Source: DATEAX01 sp035288145
Lineage (GTDB): Bacteria > Patescibacteriota > UBA1384 > UBA12157 > JAENIV01
Length of the DNA: 13,150 nt
Reading direction: 5' to 3'
Assembly (NCBI GenBank): GCA_035288145.1
Contig: DATEAX010000046.1
Span: forward strand, 1 to 13,150
Shown here: piece by piece, positions 12,131-13,150 of the stretch
Numbering within the stretch: the stretch's first letter is position 1
How the letters are laid out: each line of letters begins with the position of its first letter
Made by a program: the position numbers and the translations under genes
Notes under the pieces: generated by a model
What the model saw: only the letters and a program-made list of their open reading frames with translations
Database searches by the model: none
Told to the model about the DNA's origin: nothing

Positions 12131-13150
12131 TGTTAAAATTCTATAATAGTTTAAGTAAAAGAACCGAAAAATTTGTTCCCCTCAAAGGCAAAACGGTGGG
12201 GATTTATGTCTGCGGGCCGACGGTTTACGGGCCGACTCATCTTGGTCATGCCCGGACCTGGATTTTTTTTGACTGGCTAAGACGCTATTTGATTTTCAAG
12301 GGATTCCAAGTTAAATTTGTCCAAAACATTACTGATGTCGGCCATCTCCTCGGCGATGCCGAGCAAGGTGAGGATAAAATTGAAGAAGAGGCCAGAAAAA
12401 GGGGCCAGACGCCCGCGGAAATCGCCCGGTTTTACGAAAAGGAATATTTTGAGGACTTAACCGCCTTGAATATCTTAAGGCCCGATGTCAACCCTCGGGC
12501 AGCTGACCACGTCAGGGAAATTATCAAATTTATCCAAGTGCTCATTAAAAAGGGCTATGCCTATGAAGTTTCGGGCAATGTTTATTTTGATGTTTCCAAG
12601 TTTTCGGATTACGGCAAACTGTCATCGCGGGATTTAGACCATCTTCGCAAAGAAACGCGGGTCAAAATCGATTCCAAAAAGAAGGAGCAGGCGGATTTTA
12701 TTTTGTGGCTTAAAGCAACGGCCGAGCACTTGCAAAAATGGCCGTCGCCCTGGGGGAAAGGTTTTCCCGGCTGGCATATTGAGTGTTCGGTGATGTCGGC
12801 AAAGTATCTTGGCCAGCCCTTTGACATTCACGGCAGCGCCTCGGAGCACATTTTCCCCCATCATGAAAACGAAATCGCCCAAAGCCGGGCTTATGCGGGT
12901 AAACCCTTGGCGCGCTTTTTTCTGCACTCGGGCATGCTTTTAATCAAGGGCCGGAAAATGAGCAAATCTTCGGAAAATTACCTCACCGTTCAAAATATAC
13001 TGAAAACGAATGATATAGACACGATTAAACTGGCGTTTATGATGACTTTTTGGCGCAAACCCTTTAATTGGCCTGCCCCGAGCGCAGTCGAAGGGCCTGA
13101 CACGAGCGGTACCGAGGGGCAAGAAAGCACCCTTTCGGAAGCCACAAAAA
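12130..13150 (+). CDS. cysS: Cysteinyl-tRNA synthetase, cut by the window end
   Basis: Charges tRNA-Cys. About 340 codons are present; the C-terminal part is outside the window. Start ATG overlaps the previous stop by one base. Seen: zinc ligand Cys28 in YVCGPTVYG, HIGH as THLGH (36-40), TDVGHL, Cys219 in GWHIECS, HGSASEHIFPHHENEIAQS (from residue 234; the family often has GGSDL at SASEH) and the KMSKS loop KMSKSSEN (from 276). At residues 315-330 (13072-13119), PAPSAVEGPDTSGTEG replaces the normal link after the catalytic core and looks like translated repeat DNA. The downstream frame stays open to the window end. Confidence 0.93.
   Translation, partial: MLKFYNSLSKRTEKFVPLKGKTVGIYVCGPTVYGPTHLGHARTWIFFDWLRRYLIFKGFQVKFVQNITDVGHLLGDAEQGEDKIEEEARKRGQTPAEIARFYEKEYFEDLTALNILRPDVNPRAADHVREIIKFIQVLIKKGYAYEVSGNVYFDVSKFSDYGKLSSRDLDHLRKETRVKIDSKKKEQADFILWLKATAEHLQKWPSPWGKGFPGWHIECSVMSAKYLGQPFDIHGSASEHIFPHHENEIAQSRAYAGKPLARFFLHSGMLLIKGRKMSKSSENYLTVQNILKTNDIDTIKLAFMMTFWRKPFNWPAPSAVEGPDTSGTEGQESTLSEATK
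13072..13120 (+). repeat. AGCGCAGTCGAAGGG palindromic repeat inside cysS
   Basis: The DNA reads GCCCCGAGCGCAGTCGAAGG followed by GCCTGACACGAGCGG and ACCGAGGGGC. GCCCC at the left and GGGGC at the right are complementary ends. Strings like GAGCGCAGTCGAAGGG are, as I recall, a widespread dispersed repeat that produces PSAVEG peptides when translated. It encodes 16 residues in frame and does not break the gene as far as the window shows. Confidence 0.6.

Noticed and set aside
1..13150. tRNA genes
   Set aside because: No T-loop GTTCRANTC with a matching acceptor stem was found by eye on either strand; only a scan with a tRNA finder would be final.

Overview
The window looks like chromosomal DNA from a Patescibacteria/CPR bacterium, possibly a parcubacterium. 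Four things point that way, the taxonomy itself being inference. Genes are compact, and many overlap by ATGA or TGATG. Shine-Dalgarno sequences are mostly absent and several promoters sit right against the start codon. The isoleucyl-tRNA synthetase is of the eukaryotic-like type. Small AT-rich and palindromic repeats of the kind I recall from CPR genomes lie between genes and also inside some of them. All confident genes are on the + strand. I found no tRNA, rRNA, CRISPR array or insertion sequence.

Region 1 (1-1156): a promoter followed by the first 14 codons of an RNase HI gene, which then breaks into unrelated sequence. An unrecognised 156-residue protein gene follows; its acidic residues are spaced like an RNase H fold. 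After a hairpin-rich gap comes an intact rnhA with a near-consensus promoter ending six bases before its ATG.

Region 2 (1153-5105): ileS and rodA follow rnhA with 4-base stop/start overlaps, so the three are probably one transcript (RNA-DNA hybrid removal, isoleucyl-tRNA charging, cell-wall glycan polymerisation).

Region 3 (5106-7516): a consensus TTGACA-17-TATAAT promoter lies exactly in the loop of a 10-bp inverted repeat ending in six T, so it may double as the rodA terminator. It drives rplU-secE-nusG-rplK-tsaC: ribosomal proteins bL21 and uL11, a translocon subunit, a transcription elongation factor and a tRNA t6A enzyme. The usual neighbours rpmA (after rplU) and rplA (after rplK) are absent. 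A hairpin terminator closes the unit.

Region 4 (7517-7850): no convincing protein gene. The minus strand carries a consensus promoter, several nested stems including a C(UUCG)G tetraloop, and an end at the shared terminator. I read it as a candidate structured RNA of about 210 nt. Between it and dprA is a palindrome that fills the spacer of a possible + strand promoter.

Region 5 (7851-13150): dprA, a repeat-filled gap, then topA-recR-zinc-ribbon protein-cysS, tightly packed (overlaps of 17 and 1 bases). DprA, TopA and RecR act in DNA uptake, supercoiling and recombinational repair. The 66-residue zinc-ribbon gene has the only strong Shine-Dalgarno sequence in the window. cysS runs off the right end and carries an in-frame, repeat-derived insertion; rnhA shows two similar insertions.
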